Of a stretch of DNA of 24,268 bases, positions 1-7,592 are shown piece by piece; positions within the stretch are counted from its first letter, which is position 1, and each line of letters starts with the position of its first letter. Position numbers and translations under genes: made by a program. A model generated the notes under the pieces. That model was not told where the DNA came from and searched no databases. It was given only the letters and a program-made list of their open reading frames with translations. Source of the stretch: a virus. The stretch lies in the IMG/VR virus record IMGVR_UViG_3300030333_001184, positions 1 through 24,268 of that record; one strand, written 5' to 3'.

Positions 1-744
1 GAGTTAAAAGTTGCTAATGAAGATAGAAGGGTTGTTGTCGGAATTGCGTTAGTTCCTGAAAAGAGAATTTATCGTAAAATGAAAGACAAAGAGTTTAACA
101 TTTATTTCAGTAAAGAAACAATAGCTAAAGCACAAGAGTTATATATGCGAAATCTAAACGCAAATAACGTAACTAGCGAACACGAGAAGCCTGTAAAAAA
201 TGCAACAGTTATAGAATCCTGGATCGTAGAAGATGCAAAAAACGATAAGTCTAATTTATATAAGTTAAATGCTCCTGTAGGTAGTTGGATAATTATGATG
301 AAAATCAATAATCTACAAGAATGGAAGTTAATTAAAAAAGGAGAATATAAAGGTTTTAGTATAGAAGGTATGTTTCAGGGATTTGAACAATTAGATGCAA
401 GTACACAATTATCTGAAGATGAATTGATGGTTGCAAAGATTAAAGATATAATTACAGAGATAGATTTAAAATCTGATAAAGTAGAGTTAGGTTTAGTTGA
501 TGACATTGAAACATTATTTAAGGATGTTATTACACAAGACGATAGAATAGAAAGTTTAGCTAAAGAGTTAAGAAGTATATCTATTAAAACTGCTGTAAAA
601 ATAGAGAAAATGCGTAAGATGCGAAGTCAGGTAGAATCTAAAGCAAAAGAATTAGGTGTTGATGTTAATACAATAATTGCAAGTGCTATGTTTTCAAGAA
701 CAAACAACATAATGAAAAGAATAGACCAAATAAAAAATCTATAA
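1..744 (+). CDS. XkdF-like prohead serine protease, 5' end outside window
   Basis: The reading frame is open from base 1, so the gene starts before the window; the ATG at 79 is internal. The visible 247 residues resemble the XkdF-like phage serine protease family (Peptidase S78_2), which matures proheads by cutting scaffold and capsid precursors. Support: an N-terminal VGIALVPEKRIYR strand, a candidate catalytic His in SEHEK (residue 61 of the visible part), the ESWIV strand, a GSWIIMMKI segment, and a candidate nucleophile Ser in KGFSIEG (residue 120). The last about 110 residues are a charged, probably coiled-coil region containing LKSDKVELGLVDD; a similar segment recurs in the gene at 3089. 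It lies just upstream of scaffold-like and capsid genes, as expected. The catalytic assignments are by analogy with the family. Confidence 0.82.
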   Translation, partial: ELKVANEDRRVVVGIALVPEKRIYRKMKDKEFNIYFSKETIAKAQELYMRNLNANNVTSEHEKPVKNATVIESWIVEDAKNDKSNLYKLNAPVGSWIIMMKINNLQEWKLIKKGEYKGFSIEGMFQGFEQLDASTQLSEDELMVAKIKDIITEIDLKSDKVELGLVDDIETLFKDVITQDDRIESLAKELRSISIKTAVKIEKMRKMRSQVESKAKELGVDVNTIIASAMFSRTNNIMKRIDQIKNL

Positions 745-819
745 ACTTAAATAACCTAAAAATACAACAGAATAATAATCTAATAGTTATATAATTAAAT
801 AATCTAAAATTAAGATAAA

Positions 820-1449
820 ATGAGCAAAGCAAGTGATACATTAAACGCAATTAAAACAGCTTTAGGAATGGAAGTTGAAGTTAAGTTAGCGACAATGAAA
901 CTAGAAGATGGTGTTACTGTTATTGAAGCAGAAACATTTGAAGCTGGTCAAGCAGTAGTTATAGTAACAGAAGATGAGCAAAAAATAGCTTTACCTGAAG
1001 GAGAATATGTACTAGAAGATGGTATGATCCTGAAAGTAGAAGAAGAAGGAATTATTGCTTCAATTTCTGAAAGAGAAGAAGAAGTAAAAGAAGAAGAAGT
1101 AGAAGAAGAAGTTGCTGCATCTAGCAAACCAACAGAAACTGCTACTCCTAAAAAAGTAGTTGAAGCAGTAACAAAAGAATCTTATTTTTCTAGCGAAGAT
1201 ATGGATGCTATCGGAAAATTAATTGATTCTAAACTTGCAGAATTTAAATCTAATTTAACATTATCTACAGATGTACAAAACGAAGAAGAAAAAGAAGAAA
1301 GCAAAGAAGTAGAACTTACTGATGTTCCAGCTTCAAAACCAATTACTCATAATCCTGAAAACACATCAACAGGAATTAAAGTTAAATATGCACAAAATAG
1401 AGCAAAAACAACTTTAGATAGAGTAATGGAAAGAATAAGTAATTCATAA
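820..1449 (+). CDS. Acidic scaffold- or decoration-like head protein
   Basis: This 209-residue protein sits between the maturation protease and the capsid gene, the usual place for a scaffolding or head-decoration protein. Residues 1 to about 85 look like a small beta-rich domain (ALPEGEYVLEDG and similar turns). Residues about 86-98 are almost all Glu with a few Lys and Val, followed by a Ser/Thr/Pro-rich linker and a second charged helical part with another Glu-rich run near residues 151-162. The C-terminus is basic (KYAQNRAKTTLDRVMERI), a common feature of scaffolds that bind capsid subunits. No catalytic motif is visible. I infer the role from position and composition only. An A-rich leader precedes the ATG, with no Shine-Dalgarno sequence. 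Confidence 0.6.
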   Translation: MSKASDTLNAIKTALGMEVEVKLATMKLEDGVTVIEAETFEAGQAVVIVTEDEQKIALPEGEYVLEDGMILKVEEEGIIASISEREEEVKEEEVEEEVAASSKPTETATPKKVVEAVTKESYFSSEDMDAIGKLIDSKLAEFKSNLTLSTDVQNEEEKEESKEVELTDVPASKPITHNPENTSTGIKVKYAQNRAKTTLDRVMERISNS

Positions 1450-1473
1450 TTTTAATTTATAAAAAAGTAAAAA

Positions 1474-2424
1474 ATGGCAAATCCAACATTATCAGGAAAC
1501 ACTTATGCAGGAGAGTTCGCAGGGAAGTATATCTCGGCAGCTTTATTATCTGCAACAACATTAGACAGAGGTCTAATTACAATTATGCCTAATGTAAAAT
1601 ACAAATCAGTTTTACAAGTAGGTTCTTACAATGATGAAGTAGTTAAGGCATCAACTTGTGATTTTACAGCAAGTGGAGCATTAACATTAACAGAAAAAGT
1701 TATCACACCTGAAGAATTTCAAGTAAACGTACAGCTTTGTAAAAAAGATTTACACGCACAATGGGAAGCTGAACAAATGGGATTTTCTGCATTTGATAAT
1801 TTAGCACCAAACTTTGAGGAGTTTGTAATTGCTTATACAGCAGCTAAAGTTGCTAATAACATTGAATCTCAAATATGGGAAGGTGCAACAGCAGATGCTG
1901 ACCAATTTACAGGATTCTCTGATTTATTAGATGCTGATGCAGACGTTATTGACGTAGCTGGTGCATCTTCAGCTATCGGTGCTTCAGCAACAGTTTTGGC
2001 AGAACTTGGAAAGTTGGTTGATGACATACCTACATCCGTTTTTGGGAAGGAGGATTTACACATATACGTTGCTCCAAATATTGCTCGTGCGTATGTTCGT
2101 GCATTAGGTGGATATGGTGCTGCTGGTTTAGGTGCTAACGGTATCAACGGTCAAGGAACAATGTGGTATTCTACAGCTAATGCTTCTGCATTATCATTTG
2201 ATGGTATTCCTGTTGTAGTTGCACAAGGTCTTGGTGCTAACAAAGCTATTGCAGCACAAAAATCAAACTTATTCTTTGGTACAGGTCTTTTATCAGATAC
2301 TACAGAAGTACAAGTTATTGATATGGCTCCTCTTGATGGTTCAAGAAATGTAAGAGTTATTATGCGATTTACTGCTGCTGTACAAACAGGAGTTGGTTCT
2401 GACATAGTTTGGTACAGACCATAA
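1474..2424 (+). CDS. Major capsid protein
   Basis: This 316-residue protein has the length and composition of an HK97-fold major capsid subunit. The N-terminal part (NTYAGEFAGKYISAALL, then TLDRGLITIMPNVKYK) resembles capsid proteins I associate with Bacteroidota phages. Long Ala/Gly-rich stretches in the second half and a beta-rich C-terminus (VRVIMRFTAAVQTGVGSDIV) fit the A and P domains. It follows the protease and scaffold-like genes and is closed by a strong terminator, consistent with heavy, separately terminated expression. No long N-terminal delta-like domain is visible, in keeping with a separate scaffold gene upstream. The call rests on context and recognised family appearance, without a structural check. 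Confidence 0.8.
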   Translation: MANPTLSGNTYAGEFAGKYISAALLSATTLDRGLITIMPNVKYKSVLQVGSYNDEVVKASTCDFTASGALTLTEKVITPEEFQVNVQLCKKDLHAQWEAEQMGFSAFDNLAPNFEEFVIAYTAAKVANNIESQIWEGATADADQFTGFSDLLDADADVIDVAGASSAIGASATVLAELGKLVDDIPTSVFGKEDLHIYVAPNIARAYVRALGGYGAAGLGANGINGQGTMWYSTANASALSFDGIPVVVAQGLGANKAIAAQKSNLFFGTGLLSDTTEVQVIDMAPLDGSRNVRVIMRFTAAVQTGVGSDIVWYRP

Positions 2425-2450
2425 GATTAATTAACTAGATTTTTAAAAAG

Positions 2451-2477
2451 GGTAGGTAAAAGTGCCTACCTTTTTTT
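2451..2477 (+). terminator. Intrinsic terminator after the capsid gene
   Basis: An 8-bp stem (GGTAGGTA at 2451-2458 pairing with TGCCTACC at 2463-2470, one T-G wobble) with a 4-base loop is followed by seven T. It would end capsid transcription 25 to 50 bases after the stop codon. Confidence 0.88.
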
Positions 2478-2500
2478 ATAACATTTAAAAATATAAAAAT

Positions 2501-3046
2501 ATGTCTTGTGATATTTCAGCAGGTAGAGTAGAGCCTTGCAAAGATGTAGTTGGAGGTATAAAAAACTTATACTTTGTAAACTACGATAATATTGATAGTT
2601 ATACTTTTGATGGTGTTGATACTGATGTAATAGATGGTTTTAATTCTACAGGATCAATCGTTGGCTATAAATATGAATTAAAAGGTGGTAATAACCTTGA
2701 ACAAACTATTACAAGTTCTCGTGAGAATGGTACAACATTCGTAGAACAAACATTAACAGCAGTTTTAAAAAAACAAGATGTTGGTACACATAAGCAAGTA
2801 AAATTACTTTCTTTTGGTAGACCAAGAGTTGTAGTAGAAGATTACAATGGTAATTTCTTTTTAATGGGATTAGAACACGGAGCAGAAGTTACAACAGCAG
2901 CAATAACAACAGGAACAGCAATGGGTGATTTAAATGGTTATACAATAACTATGGTTGCTCAAGAAAAGATTCCAGCAAACTTTATTGATGCTACAGAAAC
3001 TACAATTGCAGCTAGTCCGTTTTTTGATTCAGTTGTTACATCATAA
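2501..3046 (+). CDS. Virion structural protein, possibly tail tube
   Basis: This 181-residue protein begins MSCDISAGRVEPCKDVVGGI and continues with LYFVNYDNID. That pattern matches a family I recognise from many Bacteroidota phages and prophages, where it follows the capsid gene and is usually annotated as a structural or major tail protein. The sequence is beta-rich, with the middle motif ENGTTFVEQTLTAVLKKQ and a C-terminal segment MGDLNGYTITMVAQEK typical of tube-type beta folds. Two Cys occur close to the N-terminus (residues 3 and 13). It is bracketed by terminators on both sides, so it may be expressed from its own or a read-through promoter. Tail tube is the best guess; a head decoration protein is the alternative. 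Confidence 0.6.
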   Translation: MSCDISAGRVEPCKDVVGGIKNLYFVNYDNIDSYTFDGVDTDVIDGFNSTGSIVGYKYELKGGNNLEQTITSSRENGTTFVEQTLTAVLKKQDVGTHKQVKLLSFGRPRVVVEDYNGNFFLMGLEHGAEVTTAAITTGTAMGDLNGYTITMVAQEKIPANFIDATETTIAASPFFDSVVTS

Positions 3047-3051
3047 TATTG

Positions 3052-3085
3052 ATAGAGCAGAGTTTATTCTTTGCTCTATTTTTTT
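3052..3085 (+). terminator. Intrinsic terminator after the structural protein gene
   Basis: ATAGAGCA (3052-3059) pairs with TGCTCTAT (3072-3079) and is followed by seven T (3079-3085). It ends just before the ATG at 3089. This also argues that the in-frame TTG at 3071, inside the hairpin, is not the start of the next gene. Confidence 0.82.
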
Positions 3086-3088
3086 ACT

Positions 3089-3964
3089 ATGGTAAAATTA
3101 GAATCATATACAGACTATCCTAAACAGGCATCTGAAAATGCTAAAATAGCTTTGAGGTATGCAGAAGAAAATGGTTGGGGTTCTTGTGGAACAGCAGTAG
3201 GAAAACAAAGAGCAAATCAACTAGCAAAAGGAGAGCCTATTTCAAGAGATACTATTGCTAGAATGGCAGCTTTTGAAAGACATAGACAAAACTCTAAAAA
3301 GAAACTAGGAGATGGCTGTGGTAGATTGATGTGGTTAGCTTGGGGAGGAGATGCTGGTGTTAAATGGGCGCAAAGAAAGTTAAAACAAATTGATAAAGAA
3401 AAAAGTTTAAAAATGACAGCTTACGAAAGAGTCTTAAACAGACTAACTAAAAATAAAGAAGTAGAGTTAAAATCTGAAAAGGTTGAGTTATCAATTATTG
3501 ATGATTTAAATAATGCTTTATCTGCATCAAGTAAAACAATAGCTGAAATGAATGAAATTTTAAAAAAAATAAATTCTTTAAATTCTGATATAGATAAAGG
3601 TAAAAAGAAATTTGAAAAAGCTAGTGCAGATGAAAAGAAAGCATCAGATAAATTCTTTAAATTAGAAGATGAATTTCTTAAAGCAAAAAGAATATATAAC
3701 GATTCAATAGATAAAAGAAAACAAGAATTAGAATATATTGACCGAGATAGAGATTTATTAAATAAAGAAAGAAAAAATTCAATAAAAATTTTAAAACAAA
3801 GAGAAAAATTAGAAGCTATTTTTAATAAAAACATAAGGAGGGCTGAAAAGGCAGCAAAAGAATTAGGTTTAAAATTACCTATTGATAAGTATAAAAAAGC
3901 ACTTGATAGATTAATAGATTTACATCAAAGAATATCAATTGCTTCAGATAAAAACAAAATCTGA
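3089..3964 (+). CDS. Head-associated protein: CGTAVG domain plus coiled coil
   Basis: I chose the ATG at 3089 (291 residues), because an upstream in-frame TTG lies inside a terminator hairpin. Residues about 6-100 form a compact domain with the conserved-looking pattern YPKQASENAKIAL, WGSCGTAVGKQRANQLAKGE, ISRDTIARMAAFERHR and WLAWGGDAGVKWA. I recognise this module from phage head regions, where it occurs alone or beside prohead proteases; its function is unknown to me. Residues about 120-290 are a long Lys/Glu coiled coil that starts with ELKSEKVELSIIDDLN, close to a segment in the protease gene (1-744), and ends with AEKAAKELGLKLP, also paralleled there. A scaffold or protease-partner role is an inference. 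Confidence 0.65.
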   Translation: MVKLESYTDYPKQASENAKIALRYAEENGWGSCGTAVGKQRANQLAKGEPISRDTIARMAAFERHRQNSKKKLGDGCGRLMWLAWGGDAGVKWAQRKLKQIDKEKSLKMTAYERVLNRLTKNKEVELKSEKVELSIIDDLNNALSASSKTIAEMNEILKKINSLNSDIDKGKKKFEKASADEKKASDKFFKLEDEFLKAKRIYNDSIDKRKQELEYIDRDRDLLNKERKNSIKILKQREKLEAIFNKNIRRAEKAAKELGLKLPIDKYKKALDRLIDLHQRISIASDKNKI

Positions 3965-3984
3965 TAAAAAAAGTTTTAATAAAT

Positions 3985-4012
3985 AAACCTACCATAATCG
4001 GTGGGTTTTTTT
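3985..4012 (+). terminator. Intrinsic terminator
   Basis: AAACCTACC (3985-3993) pairs with GGTGGGTTT (4000-4008, one wobble) around a 6-base loop. A T-rich run follows to 4012. It separates the coiled-coil protein gene from the small cassette that follows. Confidence 0.88.
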
Positions 4013-4021
4013 ATTGCTTTA

Positions 4022-4070
4022 AAAAAAAAGTATATATTTTTTGTTAATAAATAAAATAATTGTATATTTA
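4022..4070 (+). promoter_or_regulatory. Promoter candidate, copy 1 of a repeated element
   Basis: TTG at 4041-4043 is separated by 19 bases from TATATTTA at 4063-4070, close to the Bacteroidota -33/-7 pattern (TTG and TAnnTTTG). The upstream A-run plus GTATATATTTTTTGTT (4022-4045) is repeated exactly at 9549-9572. The alignment continues to 4057 with two mismatches in 36 positions. It lies 23 bases before a single small gene that has its own terminator. Confidence 0.72.
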
Positions 4071-4092
4071 CATAAATAAAAACACATAAATT

Positions 4093-4275
4093 ATGACAAT
4101 TACAAAAAAAGAATTTAACAGAGAAGATTTAGAAATGAGAATAGAAAGATTAGAATATATGATAAAAAGATTTGAGAGATTTGATAACACTCAAAAAGTA
4201 AACTCATTAAGTAGAAAATTGAGAGTTTTAAAAGAAAAAAAAGAAGGACGTTGGACATTAAGAAAAAATAAATAA
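4093..4275 (+). CDS. Small basic helical protein in its own transcription unit
   Basis: This is a 60-residue, strongly charged, basic protein. Most of it can be read as a coiled-coil or helical hairpin (DLEMRIERLEYMIKRFERF, then SLSRKLRVLKEKKEG), with a basic tail RKNK. I do not recognise a family. It is unusual in being a complete unit: its own promoter candidate upstream (4022-4070) and a terminator directly downstream (4300-4324), dropped between head genes like a moron. A DNA- or RNA-binding or host-interacting role is possible but unsupported. The high A content of the codons matches the rest of the window, so recent transfer from a different genome is not indicated. Confidence 0.65.
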   Translation: MTITKKEFNREDLEMRIERLEYMIKRFERFDNTQKVNSLSRKLRVLKEKKEGRWTLRKNK

Positions 4276-4299
4276 AAACAATTATTAAAAAAAAAGAAA

Positions 4300-4324
4300 G
4301 GGAGTTAATAGCTCCCTTTTTTTT
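4300..4324 (+). terminator. Intrinsic terminator of the first cassette
   Basis: GGGAGTT (4300-4306) pairs with AGCTCCC (4310-4316, one wobble), loop AAT, followed by eight T. The stem resembles the one at 9918-9933, which closes the second cassette. Confidence 0.85.
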
Positions 4325-4362
4325 ATATATAAACAAATTACCTAAAAAATAGTTATATAAGT

Positions 4363-4683
4363 ATGGTAATATTAAAAGAACAAGGCACAAGCCAAAATTT
4401 CAAAATAATTCCAAGAGTAAACCAGGCTGATAGTTTAGTTATAAAAGGAGTAGAAGGATCCACAAGCTATTCTATTACACCTACATTTGATAGGTATTTT
4501 ATGGTTATAGCTGGAACGTTTACTTTAAAACAAGGACAACAGTATAGTTTTGATGTAAAAAATGGAACAGAGGTGGTTTATAAGGGTAGAATATTTTGCA
4601 CAAATCAAACTATAACAGATTACACTATAAATAGTGGTCAATACACAGAAACAACGTCAAACAATGACTTTATAATTATATAA
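4363..4683 (+). CDS. Small phage structural protein, unknown role
   Basis: This 106-residue protein is beta-rich throughout, with the patterns SYSITPTFDRYFMVIAGTF, FDVKNGTEVVYKGRIFCTN and a C-terminal NNDFIII. I associate the VYKGRIFCTNQ...YTINSGQY...SNNDFI type of ending with small conserved proteins of Bacteroidota phages that sit near the portal gene. The stop codon overlaps the portal start (TAATG), so the two are probably co-translated. A neck, decoration or portal-associated role is plausible from position. There is no signal peptide or membrane segment. No enzymatic motif is visible. Confidence 0.62.
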   Translation: MVILKEQGTSQNFKIIPRVNQADSLVIKGVEGSTSYSITPTFDRYFMVIAGTFTLKQGQQYSFDVKNGTEVVYKGRIFCTNQTITDYTINSGQYTETTSNNDFIII

Positions 4684-6449
4684 TGGAGAATAACGTACAT
4701 ATATTAGAGTTAGCTAAATACGAAAAGCCTGAAATAGTAGAATCTAATAACAAAGATTGGATAGAATACGGAGCAAAGAATGATTATTACGATTGGTTAA
4801 TTGGTCGTTACAAAAATTCAACAACAAATAATGCTGTTATAAACAACATTGCAAAGTTAATTTATGGTAGAGGATTACACGCATTAGATGCTAGTAGAAA
4901 GCCTAACGAGTATGCTATGATGAAAGCAATGATTTCTCCTAAAGCATTAAGAGGAATAGCCTTAAACTTTAAAATGTTAGGTGCTGGATATTTCCAAATA
5001 TTATATAATAAACAACATACAAAGATTGTAAAAGTTGATTACATACCAACAAGATTAATCAGGGTAGGTAAATGTAACAAAGATGGAGAAATAGATACTT
5101 ACTATTATTCTGATAATTGGGATGAAGTAAGAAAAAATCCTCCTGTAAAATATTCAGCTTTTGGAACAAGTAAAGATGCGATTGAAATTGATTGTGTTAA
5201 GTTTGATTCTGTAGATATGAAATATTATACAGATGTTGATTATCACGGAGGTTTGCCATATGCAGTTTTAGAAGAAGAAATCGCAAACTTTCAAATTAAT
5301 GATGTACAGAATGGTTTTAGTGCTACAAAGCTAATTAACTTTTCTAATGGTGTTCCAACAGAAGAAGCACAAAGAGATATCACAAGACAAGTAAAAAATA
5401 AACTTACAGGATCAAGTGGAGATAAAATAATAGTTTCTTTTAACGACAATGCAGAATCAAAAGCTACAATAGAAGATATCTCATTAGATGATGCACCTGA
5501 ACATTACCAATATTTGTCAAATGAATGTCAAGCAAAAATATTAAATTCTCATACAGTTATTTCTCCTATGATTGTAGGAATAACAAACGAGAATCACGGA
5601 TTCAGTTCTAATGCTGATGAAATAGAAATGGCAACAAAGGTATTTTATAATCAAAGTATAGTTACATTTCAACAAGCAATCATAGAAAAAATAGATGAAT
5701 ATTTAGCTTTTAATGGTTGTGCTTTAGATTTATATTTTAAACGATTAAATCTAATGGATTCTATAGAAGAAAAACAACAAGCAAAAGAAGAAGCAGAATT
5801 ACGTTTATCAGACCAATTTATAGATTTAATTCACGAGTTAGGAGAAACTGAATCTGATGATTGGGTTTTAATAGATGAAAGGGAAGTAGATTTAGAGAAT
5901 GAGGAGTTTTATAACAATCAGGTTAAAGAATGGGAAGCTGAATTACAAAAAAAAGAAGAAACTACATTATCTAAAATATGGAAATTTGCAACAGGGAGAG
6001 CAGCACCAAATAAACCTAGCGAACAAGATAAAGAAGTTAAAGGTTTTTATTTTAAAGTAAGATATCAATATGCAGGAAATCCAAGACCACAAAGAAAGTT
6101 TTGCAGAGAAATGTTACGAGCCTTAAAATTATACAGGCTTGAGGATATCAATAAATTAAGTGCTGCAAATCCAAATAAAGGTTTTGGAGAAGGTGGTTCA
6201 GATAACTACGATTTGTTCAAATATAAAGGAGGTGCAAGATGTCGTCATAAGTGGTTAAGAAAGACGTATGTTGCAGCATCAGCAAAAGAAACTATATCAA
6301 GTTACAATACAGTAGAGGTAACAAAAGAAAATGCTAGAAGGTTTGGTTATGTTCCTCCAAAAAATGATTATTTAGCTGGAATAGAAACAAATAAATTACC
6401 ATTAAAAGGTTTTAGTCCAAATAATCCTAATTTACCATCAGACGTATAA
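4683..6449 (+). CDS. Portal protein with a C-terminal Cys/His domain
   Basis: At 588 residues this fits a portal protein, the dodecameric ring through which DNA enters and leaves the head. The first about 400 residues carry portal-like features: YDWLIGRYKNSTTNNAVINNIAKLIYGRGL, a GAGYFQILYN strand, YIPTRLIRVGKC, a central helix-rich part (NEDAs of the SNECQAKILNSHTVISPMIVGI type), then VFYNQSIVTFQQAIIEKI. A charged helical region follows. Residues about 453-530 form an extra domain with RKFCREM (Cys474), YRLEDIN, NPNKGFGEGG and GGARCRHKW (Cys520, His522, Trp524). I have seen similar GG-x-x-C-x-H-x-W segments in Bacteroidota phage proteins but know no function. TAATG overlap couples it to the gene upstream. 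Confidence 0.8.
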   Translation: MENNVHILELAKYEKPEIVESNNKDWIEYGAKNDYYDWLIGRYKNSTTNNAVINNIAKLIYGRGLHALDASRKPNEYAMMKAMISPKALRGIALNFKMLGAGYFQILYNKQHTKIVKVDYIPTRLIRVGKCNKDGEIDTYYYSDNWDEVRKNPPVKYSAFGTSKDAIEIDCVKFDSVDMKYYTDVDYHGGLPYAVLEEEIANFQINDVQNGFSATKLINFSNGVPTEEAQRDITRQVKNKLTGSSGDKIIVSFNDNAESKATIEDISLDDAPEHYQYLSNECQAKILNSHTVISPMIVGITNENHGFSSNADEIEMATKVFYNQSIVTFQQAIIEKIDEYLAFNGCALDLYFKRLNLMDSIEEKQQAKEEAELRLSDQFIDLIHELGETESDDWVLIDEREVDLENEEFYNNQVKEWEAELQKKEETTLSKIWKFATGRAAPNKPSEQDKEVKGFYFKVRYQYAGNPRPQRKFCREMLRALKLYRLEDINKLSAANPNKGFGEGGSDNYDLFKYKGGARCRHKWLRKTYVAASAKETISSYNTVEVTKENARRFGYVPPKNDYLAGIETNKLPLKGFSPNNPNLPSDV

Positions 6450-6460
6450 AAAAATAAAAA

Positions 6461-7012
6461 ATGAGTTACGCATTATTAATAACAACACAAGACATTCCAA
6501 AGTTTACAGCTTTGAACGGAAATACTGATGTAGATAAGTTTGTACAGTTTGCTCTTATTGCGCAGGATATACATATACAAAACTATACAGGCACAAATTT
6601 ATTAGATAAGATTCTAGCAGATATTACAGCAGGAACATTAGCTGGGGATTATTTAAACTTGGTAAACAATCATTTAAAGAAAATGTTGATCCATTTTGCT
6701 ATGGTTGAATATTTACCATTCGCAGCTTATACGATAGCTAACAAAGGAGTATATAAGCACGGAACAGAGAATGGAGAAACTGTAGAAAAAAACGAAGTTG
6801 ATTATCTAGTAGAAAAAGAACGACAAATAGCACAACATTATACAGATAGATTTGTTCAATATATGTGTAATAATTCTAGCTTGTTCCCTGAATACTCAAA
6901 TAACGAAAGTGATGATATGAATCCTGATAAAAACGCATTTAGCTGTGGTTGGGTTTTAGATGAAACACCTGAAACAGTACAAGGTTATGATAAACGAGAT
7001 GTAGCTATATGA
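6461..7012 (+). CDS. Head-tail connector / head completion protein
   Basis: This 183-residue, mostly helical protein starts MSYALLITTQDIPKFTALNG and continues VDKFVQFALIAQDIHIQNYTGTNLLDKI. I recognise this as the connector-like family found beside portals in Bacteroidota phages (DUF6712-like, comparable to gp6-type adaptors). The helices LNLVNNHLKKMLIHFAMVEYLPF and IAQHYTDRFVQYMCN fit. It lies 11 bases after the portal gene, as expected of a ring docking under the portal to join head and tail. The stop overlaps the ATG of a micro-ORF (ATGA at 7009-7012). Confidence 0.72.
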   Translation: MSYALLITTQDIPKFTALNGNTDVDKFVQFALIAQDIHIQNYTGTNLLDKILADITAGTLAGDYLNLVNNHLKKMLIHFAMVEYLPFAAYTIANKGVYKHGTENGETVEKNEVDYLVEKERQIAQHYTDRFVQYMCNNSSLFPEYSNNESDDMNPDKNAFSCGWVLDETPETVQGYDKRDVAI

Positions 7013-7086
7013 GAAAAGTATATAAACCAAAACAAGTAAACATTAAAAAATTACAAGTTTACTTAATGACAAAAAGTAAGAAATGA
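7009..7086 (+). CDS. Micro-ORF, 25 aa, basic
   Basis: A 25-codon frame starts in an ATGA overlap with the connector gene and ends in another ATGA overlap with the next micro-ORF. The product is short and very basic (MRKVYKPKQVNIKKLQ...). I recognise no family. The double stop-start overlap is the main argument that it is translated; it might also serve to carry ribosomes toward the lysis genes. Confidence 0.4.
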   Translation: MRKVYKPKQVNIKKLQVYLMTKSKK

Positions 7087-7151
7087 ATTTAGTTATTTTT
7101 AGCTGGTGTTTAGCATTTTTTGTTATTGTATATATAGTAATAAAAAAATAA
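7083..7151 (+). CDS. Micro-ORF, 22 aa, single membrane segment
   Basis: This 22-codon frame starts in an ATGA overlap at 7083-7086 and ends 6 bases before the holin start. Almost the whole product is a hydrophobic helix (NLVIFSWCLAFFVIVYIVI) capped by two Lys. In its place directly upstream of the holin it could be a holin modulator or accessory pinholin-like peptide. That role is an inference from topology and position; the sequence is too short to assign a family. Confidence 0.42.
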   Translation: MNLVIFSWCLAFFVIVYIVIKK

Positions 7152-7157
7152 GAAATA

Positions 7158-7592
7158 ATGAAACAATTAATCGTAGCACATACGTCAGTTTTTATGAAAA
7201 CAATATTAGTGTTTTTTAGTCCAATAAAGCCTATTATTTTATTAGTAGGTTTATCTACGATCCTAGATACTATTGCAGGGATATGGAGAGCAAAAAAATT
7301 AAAAGAAAAGGTATCTAGTAGAAAAGCAAGAAAAGGGTTAATTCCTAAATTAATGAGTTATATCGTTGCAGTCTTGTTAGTTTATACAACAGACTTTTTT
7401 ATAATAAACGAATTAGTAGGTAATTTTATAAGTATAGATTATCTAGCAACAAAATTAATTGCGTTAGCATTAATATCTGTTGAAGTTAAATCTATAGACG
7501 AATCATTTAAAGCAGTTAAAGGTTGTTCGTTTTTACAAAAAATTACAGACATTATTTTAAAGGCTAGAGATATTCGTAAAAATTTACGTTAA
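7158..7592 (+). CDS. Holin
   Basis: This 144-residue membrane protein sits directly before the endolysin. Hydrophobic stretches at about residues 15-40, 64-88 and 95-110 would span the inner membrane. Between the first two lies a charged loop with DTIAGIWRAKKLKEKVSSRKARKGL, followed later by VEVKSIDESFKAVKG. That combination is typical of a phage holin family common in Bacteroidota phages. Holins form lesions in the cytoplasmic membrane and trigger release or activation of the endolysin. The stop overlaps the amidase start (TAATG at 7590-7594), so expression is coupled. Confidence 0.8.
   Translation: MKQLIVAHTSVFMKTILVFFSPIKPIILLVGLSTILDTIAGIWRAKKLKEKVSSRKARKGLIPKLMSYIVAVLLVYTTDFFIINELVGNFISIDYLATKLIALALISVEVKSIDESFKAVKGCSFLQKITDIILKARDIRKNLR

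Noticed and set aside
3071-3088. TTG start for the 3089 gene, six codons upstream
   Set aside because: It lies inside the 3' arm of a strong terminator hairpin; the ATG at 3089 follows directly after the T-run.
3421-3834. Long reverse-strand open frame
   Set aside because: It is a shadow of the Lys/Glu coiled coil on the + strand; the hydrophobic, Ser/Phe/Leu-rich product is what reversed AAA and GAA codons give.
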